This document shows positions 55,118 to 62,938 of a stretch of 64,000 nt of DNA, piece by piece; positions within the stretch are counted from its first letter, which is position 1; every line of letters begins with the position of its first letter. Below the pieces are notes generated by a model. It ran no database searches, was not told the origin of the DNA, and saw only the letters and a list, made by a program, of their open reading frames with translations. The position numbers were made by a program, and so were the translations under genes. Origin of the DNA: Desulfatitalea alkaliphila (lineage in GTDB: Bacteria > Desulfobacterota > Desulfobacteria > Desulfobacterales > Desulfosarcinaceae); the NCBI RefSeq assembly GCF_022968795.1, contig NZ_JALJRB010000002.1:248001-312000 (forward strand). The letters are read 5' to 3'.

Positions 55118-55957
55118 ATGGCGATTTATCATGTGGACGGACAATTCATGCCCGCCGAAAAGGCGGTGATTCCGGTGGACGATCTGGCGGTGGTGCGCGG
55201 CATCGGCGTGTTCGACCTCTTGCGCACCTACGACGGCAAGCCCCTCTTTTTACAGGAACACGTGCAACGGCTCTTCGATTCCGCCAAGGCGATCAAGCTC
55301 GATCTGCCCTGGTCGCCGGACCACATCTGCCGGGTGGCCCTGGAAACCCTGGCGCGCAACGACCTGGAGGAGGCCAACATCCGCATCATCGTCACCGGCG
55401 GCTCCAGCCCCGATTTCATGACCCCCCAGGGCAAGCCGCGCCTGATCGTGCTGGTCACCCCCCTGCCCCGCCTGCCCCGCTGGTGGTACGACCAGGGGGT
55501 CAAGGTGATCACCCTGGTCAGCGAACGGCGCATTCCCGACGCCAAGAGCATCGACTACCTGCCGGCGGCCATGGCCTTGCAGAAGGCGCGCGAAGCCGAA
55601 GCGGTGGAGGCGATTTACATAGACCGCCGGGGCAATGCCCTGGAGGGCACCACCAGCAACCTTTTCGCGCTGATCGACGGCACCTTGGTGACGCCGGGGA
55701 AGGGGATCTTGTCGGGCATCACCCGCAAGGTGGTGCTGGCCATCGCCCAAGGCATTTGCCCCGTGGCAGTCCGGGACCTGCCCCGCAAGGAGCTGCCCAA
55801 GGCGCAAGAGGTGTTCATCACCGGCACCAACAAGGGCCTGGTGCCCGTGGTACAAATCGACGACACACCCGTGGGCGACGGCCGACCCGGCCCGCTCACC
55901 CGCCGCATCATGGCGGCCCTGGAAGCCCAGATGACGGCGCCGCGGCTTTCCGGGTAA
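55118..55957 (+). CDS. Class IV PLP-dependent aminotransferase (IlvE / DAAT / lyase type)
   Basis: This is a 279-aa fold-type IV PLP enzyme. The N-terminal DLAVVRGIGVFDLLRTYDGK is typical. The PLP lysine lies in PDAKSIDYLPAAMALQKARE (about 155), and EGTTSNLF with GITRKVVLAIA give the remaining cofactor contacts. Candidates are branched-chain aminotransferase, D-amino acid transaminase or aminodeoxychorismate lyase; motif choice does not settle it. ATG 55118 is used, as AGGAG lies 10 nt upstream; TTG 55109 adds three residues. It stands alone after the signalling operon. Confidence 0.88.
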   Translation: MAIYHVDGQFMPAEKAVIPVDDLAVVRGIGVFDLLRTYDGKPLFLQEHVQRLFDSAKAIKLDLPWSPDHICRVALETLARNDLEEANIRIIVTGGSSPDFMTPQGKPRLIVLVTPLPRLPRWWYDQGVKVITLVSERRIPDAKSIDYLPAAMALQKAREAEAVEAIYIDRRGNALEGTTSNLFALIDGTLVTPGKGILSGITRKVVLAIAQGICPVAVRDLPRKELPKAQEVFITGTNKGLVPVVQIDDTPVGDGRPGPLTRRIMAALEAQMTAPRLSG

Positions 55958-56028
55958 CCCTGGGAAACGGTGCCGCAAACAACAATCTTCAAAAGCCGCA
56001 AGACTCGACAAAATCGTCTTATGGACGA

Positions 56029-56055
56029 TTGACGGCCTCCCCTTGCCGGTATTAT
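56029..56055 (+). promoter_or_regulatory. Possible promoter of the oxidoreductase-selenoprotein operon
   Basis: TTGACG (56029-56034) and TATTAT (56050-56055) are separated by 15 nt, shorter than the ideal 17. They lie about 45 nt upstream of the GTG start at 56101, and no better promoter is in the spacer. Confidence 0.35.
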
Positions 56056-56100
56056 TGATGTATGAACAAGGGCTGATTCGGTCAGCAGGAGGACAACGCT

Positions 56101-56793
56101 GTGACTGGACGGGAACAGGTTGCCTATCAAAGTTTTGCGGCGTCCACAACGACCACAGTGATGGATCGCAGGTGGCTGTTGCCGAACGTATTTGAACTTG
56201 AACTCCGCCGTCCGCCGGATCTTTACTTGCAGGCGGGCCATGCCATTCGGCTGACTCACCAAGCCTATCAACGTTATTACTCACCCATATCCGCGCCGGA
56301 CGATGGGCGTCTGCGACTTTGCATCAGAATCATCAACCCCCAAGGGTTGGCGTCTTATTTATCAACCGCCGAAATCGGTTCATCCATCGGGATCTGCGGC
56401 CCCTTCGGGTACTTCAACTTCAGCCCCTCGTCCCGGTCACCCGTTTTCATCGCCACCGACACCGGCGTCGCGCCGTTTGTGTCAATGGTGCGTTCCGGAG
56501 TCGCCGGTTTCACCATGCTGCAGGGTGCCCGCTCCGAGAAGGAACTTTTTTACCGCGATCTTTTCGAATCCCATGCCCGCAAATATGTCCCCTGCATTTG
56601 CGATACGCCGAACGACGACATCGAACAGTGCGACCGGTATCACCGCAAACTGGTCGATACCCTAAAAGAACATATCGAACCAGGGCAATATGATTTTTAT
56701 CTTTGCGGATGGCAAAAGATGATCAAATCGGTCACCAACATCGTCGACACCTTGTACCCCCATTCGCACGTCTACACCGAAGTTTTTTACTAA
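56101..56793 (+). CDS. FAD/NAD(P)H oxidoreductase, ferredoxin-NADP reductase-like
   Basis: This is a 230-aa flavin reductase of the ferredoxin-NADP reductase fold. FAD-binding RYYSPIS (an RxYS motif, residues about 60) and the phosphate loop ICGPFGYF are present. The NAD(P) motif IATDTGVAPFVSMVRSG and the C-terminal YTEVFY, a typical ending of the family, also fit. The start is GTG 56101, with AGGAGG 8 nt upstream. There is no 2Fe-2S domain, so it passes electrons to another carrier. It is the first gene of a run ending in a selenocysteine thioredoxin-like protein, making that protein a candidate acceptor. The spacing to the next gene is 55 nt. Confidence 0.85.
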   Translation: MTGREQVAYQSFAASTTTTVMDRRWLLPNVFELELRRPPDLYLQAGHAIRLTHQAYQRYYSPISAPDDGRLRLCIRIINPQGLASYLSTAEIGSSIGICGPFGYFNFSPSSRSPVFIATDTGVAPFVSMVRSGVAGFTMLQGARSEKELFYRDLFESHARKYVPCICDTPNDDIEQCDRYHRKLVDTLKEHIEPGQYDFYLCGWQKMIKSVTNIVDTLYPHSHVYTEVFY

Positions 56794-56848
56794 TCCGGCT
56801 CGCTGCCGCCCTATTCAGCCGGACCACCGGGACTCTGTTGGGACACCA

Positions 56849-57805
56849 ATGACCGACTGCTGCCAACCCCTTCGTTATATTTACAAGACGCAAGGGGTCT
56901 GCCCCCCGGAAATACATATTCAGATCAGTGGCAACACCCTTACCCGGGTGCGATTTGTGGGCGGTGGTTGCCCCGGCAATGCCACCCTTGTGGGCCGTTT
57001 ACTGCAGGATCGCCCGGTCGAAGACATTATGCCGTTGATCGAAGGCATACCATGCCGAGACAACACCTCGTGCGCCGACCAGTTGGCACAGGCCCTTCGA
57101 GCTATTGAAAAGGGCGACCTGGCCCCCGCCGCCCCGTTTCGTCTGGCACAGGACCCGACGGTCAGATCCCGCATCGGTTTCATCGGCGAAGTCGGCGGCA
57201 ATCCACAGGCACTTCGGTCCGCATTTGAAACGGTGGCCCAGGCTGGCGCCGAAACGGTTGTTTGCCTGGGCAACATCACCTGCCCCACCCGAAATAACGA
57301 CGAAACCATTAAAGCGTTGCGGCGATCGGGCGTGAACGCCATCCAAGGCCCCAACGATTGGGCCTATGCCTGCGGCGTGGAGACATCCGCCTTTTCACCG
57401 ATAACCGCATCATCTCGGGATTGGTTGCTGCAATTGCCGCAAGCCTATGTTTTTCAACTGGGGGACAAGAAATGTTTGGCCTTCCATGGCGATTTCCTCC
57501 AAACACTGCCCGGATACTCGGATTACGACCCATATGCCCTTGAAATCAACATGATCGCCGGACTTGCCTTGTTCATGCAGGATGAAACCGTTTTTCCCGC
57601 CCTGGCGGAGATGACCCCGCAATTCACTGCGGATGTGATTCTTTTCGCCCAGACGGACCGGTGGGGGCATTGGCAGGTCGGTGGAAAAGATATTGTCGGC
57701 ATCGGCCCGATTGCGGACGGCACTGTAGTGTCGGTCGGTCTTCTGCAGGATGGGCCCGAAAAGCGCCTATTCAACACTTTGCAAGTTGGGGTGAATGATG
57801 CATAA
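56849..57805 (+). CDS. TSCPD-domain protein fused to a degenerate metallophosphoesterase domain
   Basis: This is a 318-aa two-domain protein. The N terminus (about 1-90) is a TSCPD domain: YKTQGVCPPEIHIQI, VRFVGGGCPGNATLV, and the eponymous TSCPD block reads NTSCADQLAQAL. The rest (about 105-318) follows a calcineurin-like phosphoesterase pattern with its metal ligands replaced. IGEVGGNPQAL stands where SDIHGNxEAL is expected, CLGNIT for LGDIV, QGPND for GNHD, and DRWGHWQVGG for GHTHRPxxxx. So it should not bind the usual metals. It ends within the start of the selenoprotein gene (ATG 57795 overlaps), so the two are translationally coupled. Confidence 0.75.
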   Translation: MTDCCQPLRYIYKTQGVCPPEIHIQISGNTLTRVRFVGGGCPGNATLVGRLLQDRPVEDIMPLIEGIPCRDNTSCADQLAQALRAIEKGDLAPAAPFRLAQDPTVRSRIGFIGEVGGNPQALRSAFETVAQAGAETVVCLGNITCPTRNNDETIKALRRSGVNAIQGPNDWAYACGVETSAFSPITASSRDWLLQLPQAYVFQLGDKKCLAFHGDFLQTLPGYSDYDPYALEINMIAGLALFMQDETVFPALAEMTPQFTADVILFAQTDRWGHWQVGGKDIVGIGPIADGTVVSVGLLQDGPEKRLFNTLQVGVNDA

Positions 57806-58091
57806 GTCTGTTGTCGTGGATGTTTTGCTGACCGATTTCAACCAGTGAGTGGCCTGCGTCTACATGGCGGAAGCGGTAAAGGTTTTACCGGACGACATTC
57901 AGCAGATCATCACCGTCGACAACTGGGACATGCGCACCCGCCAGGGCGTGCAACGTTTCAGGGAGCTGAAAGCCAAATCGCTACCGAGCATCGCCTTGGA
58001 TGGCGAGCTGGTTTACGAATCGCTGATTCCCATGCAGGAAGAACTGATCGCGGCCATCCGACAGCGTTATGTAGCTAAGAATAAGGATTAG
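57795..58091 (+). CDS. saoT: Thioredoxin-like selenoprotein with UxxC motif (SaoT-type)
   Basis: This is a 98-codon gene with an in-frame TGA at 57846-57848 read here as selenocysteine. Before it is MMHKSVVVDVLLTDFNQ, a beta strand leading to a redox site. After it is VACVYMAEAVKVLPDD, so the site is U-V-A-C, the position of a thioredoxin CxxC motif. The fold continues with ITVDNWD and the cis-Pro loop SLPSIALDGELVYE. A perfect 7-bp stem with loop GGT (57874-57890) lies 25 nt after the TGA, in the range for a bacterial SECIS. The ATG overlaps the previous stop. Without Sec, the frame splits into two fragments, neither sensible alone. It agrees with the family I remember as thioredoxin-like (seleno)protein SaoT. 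Confidence 0.8.
57849..57890 (+). promoter_or_regulatory. SECIS-like element for selenocysteine insertion
   Basis: In the mRNA directly after the TGA, CGGTAAA (57874-57880) pairs perfectly with TTTACCG (57884-57890), leaving a GGT loop. In bacterial SECIS elements the apical loop carries a conserved G and lies about 16-37 nt after UGA; here GG is 32-33 nt downstream. The coding sequence VKVLP is kept at the same time. Confidence 0.65.
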
Positions 58092-58094
58092 TGA

Positions 58095-59075
58095 GTGTTT
58101 CTGGAAGATGTCATCATAGAAGGGTTCAAGTCCTTCTCCATCAAAACGGAGATGGGGTTCCAACCCGGGATCAGCGTCATCGTCGGCAACAACGGGGTTG
58201 GCAAATCCAATATCCTCGACGCCATTGTGTGGGCCTTGGGGGAAAACGATTTGGGCCGCCTCCGATGTTTGGACCGTCAGGAGCTTTTTTTTGCCGGCAG
58301 CGAGAATTGCCCTCCGGCGCAAAGGGTTTCCGTCGAGCTGAGGTTTCGGCATGAAAAAGGGGCCGCGACCCCCGGATTGAATATCCGGCGGGAATTGGAA
58401 AGAAACGGTCCGGACCGATTTTTCCTCGACGACCACGCCTGCTCACCCGACCAAGTAAGCAAGACGCTGGCCGCCCACCGGCTGCACCAATCCCTGAAAA
58501 CCATTGTCCGGCAAGAACGGATCAACGACTTGCTGCTGGTGGATCCTGACGAGCGCCTCGAAATGGTATGCGCCCTTTTGAAACTGCCCTCTACCGCCGG
58601 CTTCGACGCGTCACTGCAGAACGCCATCGATGAAACCTTCCGCCGCTACATGCTGCATCTCGTTCCGGATGGCGCCGTTGCGCTGAAATTGATATCCCAC
58701 AACGGTCGCCGGGGTATCGATCTTGTGATCACGCTGCCGGGCAACCGTACACGCAAGGCACACCAACTTTCAGGCGGTGAAAAGGCGGTTGCCAGCCTGG
58801 CTTTGAAACTGGCACTGTTCCGCCAACTTGAAAACCCTTTCTTCCTGCTGGATGAAGTGGAGCCGTCGCTTGACTACAGCCACCACAAGTCCATGCAGGC
58901 CTTTCTCAAAGCGGTGGCTACAGATACGCAGCTGATCATGATCACCCACCTGCGCAGCACCATTGAGCTGGCCGACACCCTTCACGGCGTGCGCACCCGG
59001 TGGGACGGTTCATCCTTCATGAAGTTCTACTTCGACATGGACGAGCGGTTGCTCAGGCTCTACAAGTGTTGTTAA
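58095..59075 (+). CDS. Coil-less SMC-type head ATPase ending in Cys-Cys
   Basis: This is a 326-aa ATPase made of joined SMC N- and C-lobes with no coiled coil or hinge. The N-lobe opens MFLEDVIIEGFKSFSIKTEM, with Walker A VGNNGVGKSNILDAIVWALG (residues about 35-54). The C-lobe has signature HQLSGGEKAVASLALKLALF (about 222), Walker B PFFLLDEVEPSLD and D-loop, and H-loop MITHL. Ordinary SMC proteins are about 1,150 aa. It ends RLYKCC, two cysteines at the very C terminus. GTG 58095 is preceded by AAGGA; its stop overlaps the convergent CobW gene. It ends the operon containing the selenoprotein. Confidence 0.75.
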   Translation: MFLEDVIIEGFKSFSIKTEMGFQPGISVIVGNNGVGKSNILDAIVWALGENDLGRLRCLDRQELFFAGSENCPPAQRVSVELRFRHEKGAATPGLNIRRELERNGPDRFFLDDHACSPDQVSKTLAAHRLHQSLKTIVRQERINDLLLVDPDERLEMVCALLKLPSTAGFDASLQNAIDETFRRYMLHLVPDGAVALKLISHNGRRGIDLVITLPGNRTRKAHQLSGGEKAVASLALKLALFRQLENPFFLLDEVEPSLDYSHHKSMQAFLKAVATDTQLIMITHLRSTIELADTLHGVRTRWDGSSFMKFYFDMDERLLRLYKCC

Positions 59076-60055
59076 ACAAGGCACTCCCTGAGACCCCCCT
59101 CGATTGCATCGACATCGACGTTCCACGCTATCAAGGCCAGGCGCGTCGTCTGTTCTCCGCTCCATGGATATCGATCCCACTTCCCGCCGACGAAATTGAT
59201 GAAGTCGGTGCCGTCGCGATGGCGAACCGTACCTTTGATGCGGAACACTTCCAGGGGAAGGGTTTGGAGCCAATGGTGGAAGCGATCCTGGTCCATGGCC
59301 TTCGAGCTGACGAAAGAAAAGGTCGAGAAATGTTCCGTTGCCATGGTGGGCGCATGTTCACTGAGGTGCCCCGGTTGAATCGCTTCAAACAACTGGCCGT
59401 CTGTGACGACGGTCGCCAGGGGTTTTCCTGTTGCGTCTTCCACCGGCGCAAAGAGCGTGGCGGCATCCACGGCGCAGTGAACCGTGGGGACCACCTGGCA
59501 ATCGGGAAGGGCGGCATGCATCTCTTTGAGGTACAATGAAACCCGGCTGGGATCAACCTGATCGATTTTGTTGAGCAGAATCAAATGGGCGGCTTCAAGT
59601 TGATGGTAGAACAGCGGGCCGAAATGGTCACGGGCTTCCCAGAAATCGGCATCCAGGACCGTGACCACTTTTTGCAAATGCATCATGGCGGCCAATTGCG
59701 GGTCCTTCATAAGGCTCAGAATGGTGGTTGGGTCGGCGACGCCGGAGGCTTCGATGAAAATCCGATGCGGCTCGAAATCTTCCCAGAGACGCATCAGCGA
59801 CTGCTTCAAATCGGCGCTCAAGGTGCAGCAGATGCAACCGCTGGTCAATTCAACGATGTCCGTTCCGGACGTTCGAAGCAAGTCGCCGTCGATCCCCACC
59901 TTTCCGAATTCGTTGACCAGCACGACCGTTTTGGCGGCGTCGGTCCGCCAATTGAGGACTCTTTTGAGCAAGGTGGTTTTGCCGGCGCCGAGAAATCCAG
60001 CCACCAGGATGACGGCGGTTTTGCCTTCTTCCGAGGATGTTGCGTGCAGATGCAT
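59072..60055 (-). CDS. CobW/YjiA-family metallochaperone GTPase
   Basis: This is a 327-aa G3E GTPase of the CobW/COG0523 family, which insert or traffic metals. Walker A VAGFLGAGKTTLLKRVL (about 18-34), the metal-binding CxCC motif in SGCICCTLSADL (about 74), Walker B FIEASGVADP and NKxD LNKIDQVD are all intact. The C-terminal CobW_C domain (FRIKGTVRHRDGTDFINFVG) is present. Zinc is the usual metal of this class, but neighbours suggest a thiol/selenol-linked metal role. ATG 60055 follows GGGAG. It is 46 nt downstream of the GcvH-like gene on the same strand. Confidence 0.9.
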   Translation of the reverse strand: MHLHATSSEEGKTAVILVAGFLGAGKTTLLKRVLNWRTDAAKTVVLVNEFGKVGIDGDLLRTSGTDIVELTSGCICCTLSADLKQSLMRLWEDFEPHRIFIEASGVADPTTILSLMKDPQLAAMMHLQKVVTVLDADFWEARDHFGPLFYHQLEAAHLILLNKIDQVDPSRVSLYLKEMHAALPDCQVVPTVHCAVDAATLFAPVEDATGKPLATVVTDGQLFEAIQPGHLSEHAPTMATEHFSTFSFVSSKAMDQDRFHHWLQTLPLEVFRIKGTVRHRDGTDFINFVGGKWDRYPWSGEQTTRLALIAWNVDVDAIEGGLRECLV

Positions 60056-60101
60056 GACGAATGACTCCCGGGTTCATTGAAGAGAAGCGAGCAAATCAAT
60101 T

Positions 60102-60620
60102 TCATGACTTGCTTAGTTTTTGTTGGCCGATGCCGGAGTATACCGCCTTGCATATACCTGAAACACCGCCTTTGAGCCCTTGCGGATTCTTGCACCCTTC
60201 CGAAGCCTGAAGGCTTGCAAGGTATTTTTCGGGAAGCGCCAAGGAGTGGTAAGCTTCCCAGGGGTCGCCGACGGGCCGGATTTTGAACAACCATCCTTCG
60301 CCATAAGGATCTTTTCCCAGGATATCAAGATGTTCTTTTAAAGTTTTATGGTAGTGTACGGTCCCGGGTATGGGCGTTTCCAAATACAGAATTTTTCCGG
60401 TTATGGCGAAAATGGCGGAATCGCCGGATTGGACCGGTTCACCCTCTTGCCGCAGCCAGTCGACATCTTTGATGCCTCCCATCAACACCAGGGCCGGCTG
60501 CGTAAGGCCGAACACCAGAAAGGCATCCTGTTTGCAGCACCAAAGTCCTTGTGGAATGTGGTACCGGCGGTCATCGGGGACCTCGACCGATTGACCCAAA
60601 AAATGTTCAATTACGATCAT
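60102..60620 (-). CDS. GcvH-like lipoyl-domain protein
   Basis: This is a 172-aa protein with the glycine cleavage H-protein fold: HIPQGLWCCKQDAFLVFGLT, later GEPVQSGDSAIFAITGKILY, and the block DPYGEGWLFKIRP that is characteristic of GcvH. The lysine of ITGKILY aligns with the lipoylated lysine of H proteins (usually ESVKAV), so lipoylation is possible. A 40-residue C-terminal extension (EGCKNPQGLKGGVSGICKAV) adds two cysteines, and a Cys-Cys pair lies near residue 28. No glycine cleavage genes are present, so it is probably a carrier of another kind, as LbpA is in sulfur oxidation. It is cotranscribed with CobW. Confidence 0.75.
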   Translation of the reverse strand: MIVIEHFLGQSVEVPDDRRYHIPQGLWCCKQDAFLVFGLTQPALVLMGGIKDVDWLRQEGEPVQSGDSAIFAITGKILYLETPIPGTVHYHKTLKEHLDILGKDPYGEGWLFKIRPVGDPWEAYHSLALPEKYLASLQASEGCKNPQGLKGGVSGICKAVYSGIGQQKLSKS

Positions 60621-60740
60621 GATACAACCTCCTCTGCAAACCGCTTGGCAATTGACTTTTCAGGTGACAAGGGTTTCAATGGCTCCTGGCCGACCGGCAC
60701 AGGGGCCGCCACTGGACAATCCAAAGAAAGGAGAAAAGAC

Positions 60741-61361
60741 ATGACGCTCAAAATCTTGGGTGTTGCCTGCAGCCCCCGTTCCGGGCAAACCACCCACACG
60801 GCATTGCAAGCCTGTTTTGAAACCATCCGCAATGAGTTCGACGACATAGAGCCGGTGATGGTGGATTTGGCCGGAAAAGACATCCGGGGTTGTCTGGCTT
60901 GCGGCACCTGCACGCAAAAGATTGCATGTAGTCAACAGGACGATTTTGTTGAACTGCTCCCACTTCTGACCGATCCCGCCGTTGCCGGCCTGATCGTGGC
61001 GACGCCGGTCTATTTCGGCACCATGACTTCCCAAGCCAAGGCCTTTCTGGACCGTTGCGTGATCCTGCGGCGCAATGGCGCATTGTTCCGCGATAAAATC
61101 GGCGGCGCCATCGCGGTGGGCGGATTTCGCCACGGCGGACAGGAAACCACCGTCCACGCGGTTCACGCGGCCATGTTGATCCAGGACATGATCATCGTCG
61201 GCGATGGCCATAACACCTTCCATTACGGAGGCACGGTATGGAGCGGACACCCGGACGGCGTGCAGCAGGATGCCTTCGGTCTGCAAACCGTCGCCAATCT
61301 CGGGCGGCGGGTCGCCGCGTTGGCCAGAAGGTTGCATTCCGACCGGTCGCCTTCGACCTGA
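60741..61361 (+). CDS. Iron-sulfur flavoprotein / NADPH-dependent FMN reductase family
   Basis: This is a 206-aa flavodoxin-fold protein. The N-terminal flavin phosphate loop GVACSPRSGQTTHTAL, then the compact cysteine motif GCLACGTCTQKIAC (CX2CX2CX5C, about residues 51-63), typical of archaeal and anaerobe iron-sulfur flavoproteins, and LIVATPVYFGTMTSQAKAFL are seen. It likely carries FMN and one 4Fe-4S cluster and moves electrons to small oxidants or to a redox partner. AAAGGAG precedes ATG 60741. It is divergent from the GcvH-like gene and convergent with the ABC transporter genes. Confidence 0.85.
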   Translation: MTLKILGVACSPRSGQTTHTALQACFETIRNEFDDIEPVMVDLAGKDIRGCLACGTCTQKIACSQQDDFVELLPLLTDPAVAGLIVATPVYFGTMTSQAKAFLDRCVILRRNGALFRDKIGGAIAVGGFRHGGQETTVHAVHAAMLIQDMIIVGDGHNTFHYGGTVWSGHPDGVQQDAFGLQTVANLGRRVAALARRLHSDRSPST

Positions 61362-61407
61362 TCGGTTTGACGCGGGGAGGCCACCGTGTTCGCCCCTCGA
61401 CTTCTTC

Positions 61408-62172
61408 TCAGCTCTCCGTTTGATGGAGCAGGGAGAGTATTTCACGGCGAATGCGGTTGGCTTCCGGGCTTGTACGATCCCTCGGCCGATCCAGAGATAC
61501 GTCGAAAATTTGCAGAATTCGTGAAGGCCTTGGACCGAAGACGGCGATACGGTCGCTCAAGTAGACCGCCTCATCGACGTTATGGGTGACAAACAGGATC
61601 GTGTCCCTTCTTTCGGCCCATATCCGCAATAAGAAGTTCTGCATGTTGTTGCGGGATTGGCTGTCGAGAGACCCGAAAGGCTCGTCCATCAAGACGATGC
61701 GCGGGTTCGCGATCAGTGTCCGCGCAATGGCCACCCGCTGTTTCATGCCGCCGGACAGCTCCTTGGGATATTTGTTCTCAAATCCTTCCAGACCGAAACT
61801 GCGGATGTATTCTCTGGCGGCAGCGCGTCTTCTGGCCTTGGGAACGCCTTGAATCTCCAATCCGACGTCGATATTGGCGATCAACCGGCGCCACGGGAAA
61901 AGGGCGAATTCCTGAAAAACGAGTCCCACCCGTGGATCACAACCTGTCAAAGGTTGGCCATCCAACCGCAAATCGCCGGTAGAAGCACTCTCCAGGCCGG
62001 CGATGATGCGCAGCAAAGTGGTTTTGCCGCATCCGCTGGGGCCGACCAATGAGACCAGTTGGCCCCGGGCAATGTCCAGGTCGATGTCGGCCAGCACAGG
62101 CAACTCGCCATCGGCATGTGCGTAATATTTTGTCAGGCCCCGCAGTTCCAGGTGCGTACCCATTCGGTCCAT
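61408..62172 (-). CDS. saoA: ABC transporter ATPase, NitT/TauT type (SaoA candidate)
   Basis: This is a 254-aa ATP-binding subunit. Walker A VGPSGCGKTT, Q-loop VFQEFALFPW, signature LSGGMKQRVAIARTLI and Walker B IVLMDEPFGSLD are complete, and THNVDEAVYLSDRIAVFGPR is the SsuB/TauB-type end. ATG 62172 begins one base after the permease stop, giving the normal N terminus MDRMGTHLELRGL. It is the third gene of the binding protein-permease-ATPase operon. Assignment to SaoA rests on its neighbours. Confidence 0.9.
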   Translation of the reverse strand: MDRMGTHLELRGLTKYYAHADGELPVLADIDLDIARGQLVSLVGPSGCGKTTLLRIIAGLESASTGDLRLDGQPLTGCDPRVGLVFQEFALFPWRRLIANIDVGLEIQGVPKARRRAAAREYIRSFGLEGFENKYPKELSGGMKQRVAIARTLIANPRIVLMDEPFGSLDSQSRNNMQNFLLRIWAERRDTILFVTHNVDEAVYLSDRIAVFGPRPSRILQIFDVSLDRPRDRTSPEANRIRREILSLLHQTES

Positions 62173-62173
62173 C

Positions 62174-62929
62174 CTAGCGCCAACGCAAAAGGACGCGTTC
62201 CAAAAGGTGCAGCCCTGCGTCGATGGTAAAACCGATGGCGCCGATGACCACCATTCCGGCCACAATCTGGTCGGGCCGTTGAATGTCCCTTGCGGTCATG
62301 ATCATGTAGCCCAGCCCGTACCCTTGACGCACACCCGTGAATTCGGCCGCCACCAGCGTCATCCAGCCGATGCCCAGCCCGATGCGCAACCCGGTGAAAA
62401 TGGAGGGAAAGGCGCCGGGCAGGAGCACTTTCAAAAGAATGAAGCGCCGTGATGCATTGAGCGTGCGCGCTGCTTCGATCAGGATCGGATCGATGGTCCG
62501 CACACCATTGACGGTGTTGAGCAGAATCGGAAAAAAGGCGCCCAGAAAAATGATGAAAGCAGCAGACTGATTGCCGATCCCGAACCACAGAATGGCAATG
62601 GGTATCCACGCAAGAGGTGGGATCGGCCGCACCATTTCGATAATTGGATCCAGTGCGGCATTCAACATCCGGGACCATCCCATGACAATGCCCAGCGGAA
62701 TGGCCACCCCGGCTGCGATCAGATAGCCCCAGAAAACCCGCAGCAGGCTGTGATAGGCGTGTCCGGCCAACTGGTGGCCGGGCGGCATGCCGAGGGTGAT
62801 CAGATCCCGCAGCCCGCGCAACACCTCAAGGGGCGACGGCAGCTTGTAGGCCGGAATGAAACCCGCGCTGGACATGGCTTGCCACGCCAATAAAACCGCC
62901 AGCAACGGCAGCATCCGCTTAGCGGTCAT
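62174..62929 (-). CDS. saoP: ABC transporter permease, NitT/TauT type (SaoP candidate)
   Basis: This is a 251-aa inner-membrane permease with about six helices of the BPD_transp_1 class. The signal-like N terminus RMLPLLAVLLAWQAMSSAGF, VMGWSRMLNAALDPIIEMVR, and the EAA loop EAARTLNASRRFILLKVLLP match taurine/sulfonate/nitrate-type permeases. It lies 9 nt after the binding protein and immediately before the ATPase. The substrate is unknown, and the SaoP name rests on context. Confidence 0.9.
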   Translation of the reverse strand: MTAKRMLPLLAVLLAWQAMSSAGFIPAYKLPSPLEVLRGLRDLITLGMPPGHQLAGHAYHSLLRVFWGYLIAAGVAIPLGIVMGWSRMLNAALDPIIEMVRPIPPLAWIPIAILWFGIGNQSAAFIIFLGAFFPILLNTVNGVRTIDPILIEAARTLNASRRFILLKVLLPGAFPSIFTGLRIGLGIGWMTLVAAEFTGVRQGYGLGYMIMTARDIQRPDQIVAGMVVIGAIGFTIDAGLHLLERVLLRWR

Positions 62930-62938
62930 AGGTGTGCA

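Noticed and set aside
59072-59075. Overlap of two convergent stop codons (SMC head and CobW), and likewise 25255-25258 (alaC and maeB), as regulatory antisense overlap.
   Set aside because: Four-base convergent overlaps are common in compact genomes and show no further signal.
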